Shown: positions 5,090 to 6,507 of the stretch, one piece after another
How positions within the stretch are numbered: position 1 is the first letter of the stretch
Layout of the letters: the number at the start of each line of letters is the position of its first letter
From: Brevundimonas sp. UBA5713
Lineage (GTDB): Bacteria; Pseudomonadota; Alphaproteobacteria; Caulobacterales; Caulobacteraceae
Assembly: GCF_002419815.1 (NCBI RefSeq)
Contig: NZ_DIGV01000054.1
Span: forward strand, 1 to 6,507
Length of the DNA: 6,507 nucleotides
Direction of reading: 5' to 3'
The notes under the pieces: model-generated
Seen by the model: the letters and a program-made list of their open reading frames with translations, nothing else
What the model was told of the DNA's origin: nothing
Databases searched by the model: none
Made by a program: the position numbers and the translations under genes

Positions 5090-6154
5090 TCAGGCCACTG
5101 CGGGCGCTTGGGCTTCGCCCACGTCAGGACCACGGGCGGCTTCGAAGCGACCTTCCAGCGCGGCGGTAAAGCGGGCGCGGGCGGCCTCAAGGTCCAACGG
5201 TTCGGGCGTGCGGACCAGACGTTGTAGCGCGGCCTCGGCCCTGCGCGCGGCGATCCCGCCCAGCGTCTTGGCGCCCGAAGCCACAGCGGTCATCTCGTCC
5301 AGCTTGCCGTTGCAGTGCAGGACCACATCATTGCCCGCGCGGAACGACGCCTCGGCGCGCTCGGTCAGGGTGCCCGACAAAGCCTGCATCGACAGGTCAT
5401 CGGTCATGATCAGGCCACCAAAGCCCAGACGCTCGCGCATCAGGCGGATACCCGCCTTGGAAGTGGTGGCGGGGGCGTCGGGATCGACGGCAGTGAATAC
5501 CACATGCGCGGTCATCGCCAGCGGCATGTCGGAGGTGGCGCGGAAGGGCACAAAGTCCCAAGCGTCCAGTTCGGCCAGCGGAGTTTCCAGCACCGGCAGG
5601 TCATGGTGGCTGTCAGCAAAGGCGCGGCCATGGCCCGGAATATGTTTGATGATCGGCAGGACACCGCCCGCCAGCAGGCCCTCGGCCGCAGCACGGCCCA
5701 GTTGGGCCACGGTGGCGGGATCACGCGCATAGGCGCGGTCACCGATAATGTCATGAGCCCCCGGCACCGGCACATCCAGCACCGGCACACAGTCCACCGT
5801 GATACCCAGATCGTGCAGATCATGGGCGATCAGGCGCGCCCCGAGGCGCACCAGTTCGCGGGCCGTGCCCACATTGCCCTTGGCCGCGTCCAGATAGGCG
5901 GCACCGGGCGGATATTTCGGCCAGAACGGCGGGCCGAGGCGCTGAACCCGCCCGCCTTCCTGATCGATCAGGACGGGCGCGTCATCGCGCCCGACACTGT
6001 CACGGAGGTCTTGAACAAGGGCCCTGACCTGATCGGGGCTTTCGACATTACGTCGGAAAAGAATGAAGCCCCACGGGTCGGCGTCGGCGAAGAAGGCGCG
6101 TTCTTCAGCCGACAACCGGGTGCCCGCACAGCCGTAGATGGCAGCAGAGGTCAA
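5090..6154 (-). CDS. nagZ: Beta-N-acetylhexosaminidase NagZ (TTG start)
   Basis: A glycoside hydrolase family 3 enzyme that removes GlcNAc from GlcNAc-1,6-anhydroMurNAc muropeptides during cytoplasmic peptidoglycan recycling. In species with AmpR/AmpC it also makes the beta-lactamase inducer. It has 354 residues. Visible motifs are IDQEGGRVQRL (63-73, substrate binding), GDRAYARDP (138-146) and KHIPGHG (170-176). The mobile-loop Asp-His dyad is D181/H183 in ADSHHDLP, and the nucleophile is D252 in MTDDLSM. There is no signal peptide, as expected for a cytoplasmic enzyme. The start is a TTG at 6154: it is 11 nt after the SPOR-gene stop, behind GAGAG, and gives the family N-terminus (TSAAIYGCAGTRLSAEE). 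No suitable ATG or GTG lies nearby. The C-terminal about 20 residues are Ala/Pro-rich. Confidence 0.95.
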   Translation of the reverse strand: MTSAAIYGCAGTRLSAEERAFFADADPWGFILFRRNVESPDQVRALVQDLRDSVGRDDAPVLIDQEGGRVQRLGPPFWPKYPPGAAYLDAAKGNVGTARELVRLGARLIAHDLHDLGITVDCVPVLDVPVPGAHDIIGDRAYARDPATVAQLGRAAAEGLLAGGVLPIIKHIPGHGRAFADSHHDLPVLETPLAELDAWDFVPFRATSDMPLAMTAHVVFTAVDPDAPATTSKAGIRLMRERLGFGGLIMTDDLSMQALSGTLTERAEASFRAGNDVVLHCNGKLDEMTAVASGAKTLGGIAARRAEAALQRLVRTPEPLDLEAARARFTAALEGRFEAARGPDVGEAQAPAVA

Positions 6155-6160
6155 GGCGTA

Positions 6161-6165
6161 CTCTC
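6161..6165 (-). promoter_or_regulatory. Ribosome-binding site deciding the nagZ TTG start
   Basis: GAGAG directly follows the TAA stop of the SPOR-domain gene and sits 6 nt before the TTG at 6154. It is the only purine-rich element in the 11-nt gap and supports the unusual start codon. It is a partial match to the anti-Shine-Dalgarno sequence. Confidence 0.5.
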
Positions 6166-6507
6166 TTATCGGACCAGGCAGTCGCGACCGGCAGCCTTCA
6201 GCGCGTTGCAGAAGGCGACGGCACGATCACGGCTCATGCCGGTGAAGGTGGTGCGATAGACGGTCGAACCGTTGGCGGCGGTCACCTGTTCGACGCTCTT
6301 GCCAGCACCCGAGGCGTGCGAGCCAAAGCGCGAGGCGACAGCGGCGTACTCACGATCCGCGATGGCCTGCGAGGAGAAGGCACCGATCTGGACGCGCGAG
6401 GTGCCCGTGGCGGCCGACGGGGCCGGAGCCGGTGCGGGCGCAGGAGCCGCCTTCGGTGCAGGAGCTGGTGCGGCCTTGGGTGCAGGAGCCGGTGCCGCCG
6501 GAGCTGG
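6166..6507 (-). CDS. SPOR-domain envelope protein, C-terminal part (truncated by the window edge)
   Basis: Only the last 113 residues are present; the gene continues past position 6507. Residues 1-33 of the fragment are a Pro/Ala/Lys linker, and 38-113 form a SPOR domain (pfam05036 type). It opens with RVQIGAFSSQ and ends AFCNALKAAGRDCLVR, the usual peptidoglycan-binding fold. Two cysteines (fragment positions 100 and 110) could form a disulfide if the domain is periplasmic. SPOR domains bind glycan strands stripped of stem peptides, mostly at division septa. The usual full-length layout is an N-terminal membrane anchor, a long linker and SPOR; the anchor is outside this window. It is first in the visible block, with nagZ 11 nt downstream. 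In related genomes a SPOR gene precedes nagZ-scpA-scpB, which supports a shared transcript. The identity of the family member is not assigned. Confidence 0.9.
   Translation of the reverse strand, partial: PAPAAPAPAPKAAPAPAPKAAPAPAPAPAPSAATGTSRVQIGAFSSQAIADREYAAVASRFGSHASGAGKSVEQVTAANGSTVYRTTFTGMSRDRAVAFCNALKAAGRDCLVR
6442..6489 (-). repeat. Tandem 24-bp repeat coding the Pro/Ala/Lys linker
   Basis: Two adjacent 24-bp units encode APAPKAAP twice (6489-6466 and 6465-6442) with only a few, mostly third-base, differences. Degenerate Ala-Pro codons continue on both sides to about 6418 and to the window edge. Lys-spaced Ala-Pro repeats form extended, stiff linkers that span the periplasm. The repeat is prone to copy-number change. 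Confidence 0.7.

Noticed and set aside
4401..5732. Plus-strand open frame of 443 codons opposite scpA and nagZ
   Set aside because: It is the longest open frame of the window but crosses two well-supported genes on the other strand. Its composition changes abruptly at the scpA-nagZ boundary, as expected for a shadow frame.
5315..6259. Plus-strand open frame of 314 codons opposite nagZ
   Set aside because: It is antisense to conserved GH3 motifs, and its translation has no recognisable domain.

Overview
The window looks like core chromosome from an alphaproteobacterium, most likely a member of the Caulobacterales. This rests on three things. The F0 half of ATP synthase is encoded alone in the order atpI-atpB-atpE-atpF'-atpF, with divergent b' and b subunits. 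A SPOR-domain gene, nagZ, scpA and scpB are packed together in the order typical of that group. The protein sequences (for example the c subunit) read like that clade. The genus is not resolved. The DNA is GC-rich and nearly every base is accounted for; no gap between genes exceeds about 180 bp.

Layout from left to right. Positions 1-63 are probably the last codons of a plus-strand gene, followed by a strong intrinsic terminator (85-117). A short intergenic region with a possible promoter leads to a plus-strand gene (239-709) for a small four-helix membrane protein of the DUF6789 type. It converges on the ATP synthase operon, and a strong hairpin terminator (747-779) lies between the two. Everything from 802 to 6507 is on the minus strand, in two transcriptional blocks. 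The downstream block (3414 to 802) is atpI, atpB, atpE, atpF' and atpF: the assembly factor and the a, c, b' and b subunits of the membrane sector. The upstream block (6507 to 3574) is a truncated SPOR-domain envelope protein, nagZ (TTG start), scpA and scpB, with tight spacing and a GTGA overlap between scpA and scpB.

How the genes work together: AtpB and the AtpE ring form the proton path, b and b' form the peripheral stalk, and AtpI helps assemble the ring. The F1 genes are not here, as is normal for alphaproteobacteria. ScpA and ScpB are the kleisin and kite partners of SMC in chromosome segregation. NagZ recycles peptidoglycan, and the SPOR protein probably binds glycan strands at division sites. 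A 159-bp gap (3415-3573) separates the two blocks and holds a plausible atp promoter, an AT-rich dyad and no clear terminator.

I found no mobile element, CRISPR array, RNA gene or obviously new system. The points most worth a second look are a perfect 12-bp intercistronic hairpin between atpE and atpF', an alanine-enriched ring-packing motif in the c subunit, the direct scpB-atpI junction, the TTG start of nagZ and the uncharacterised DUF6789-like gene.
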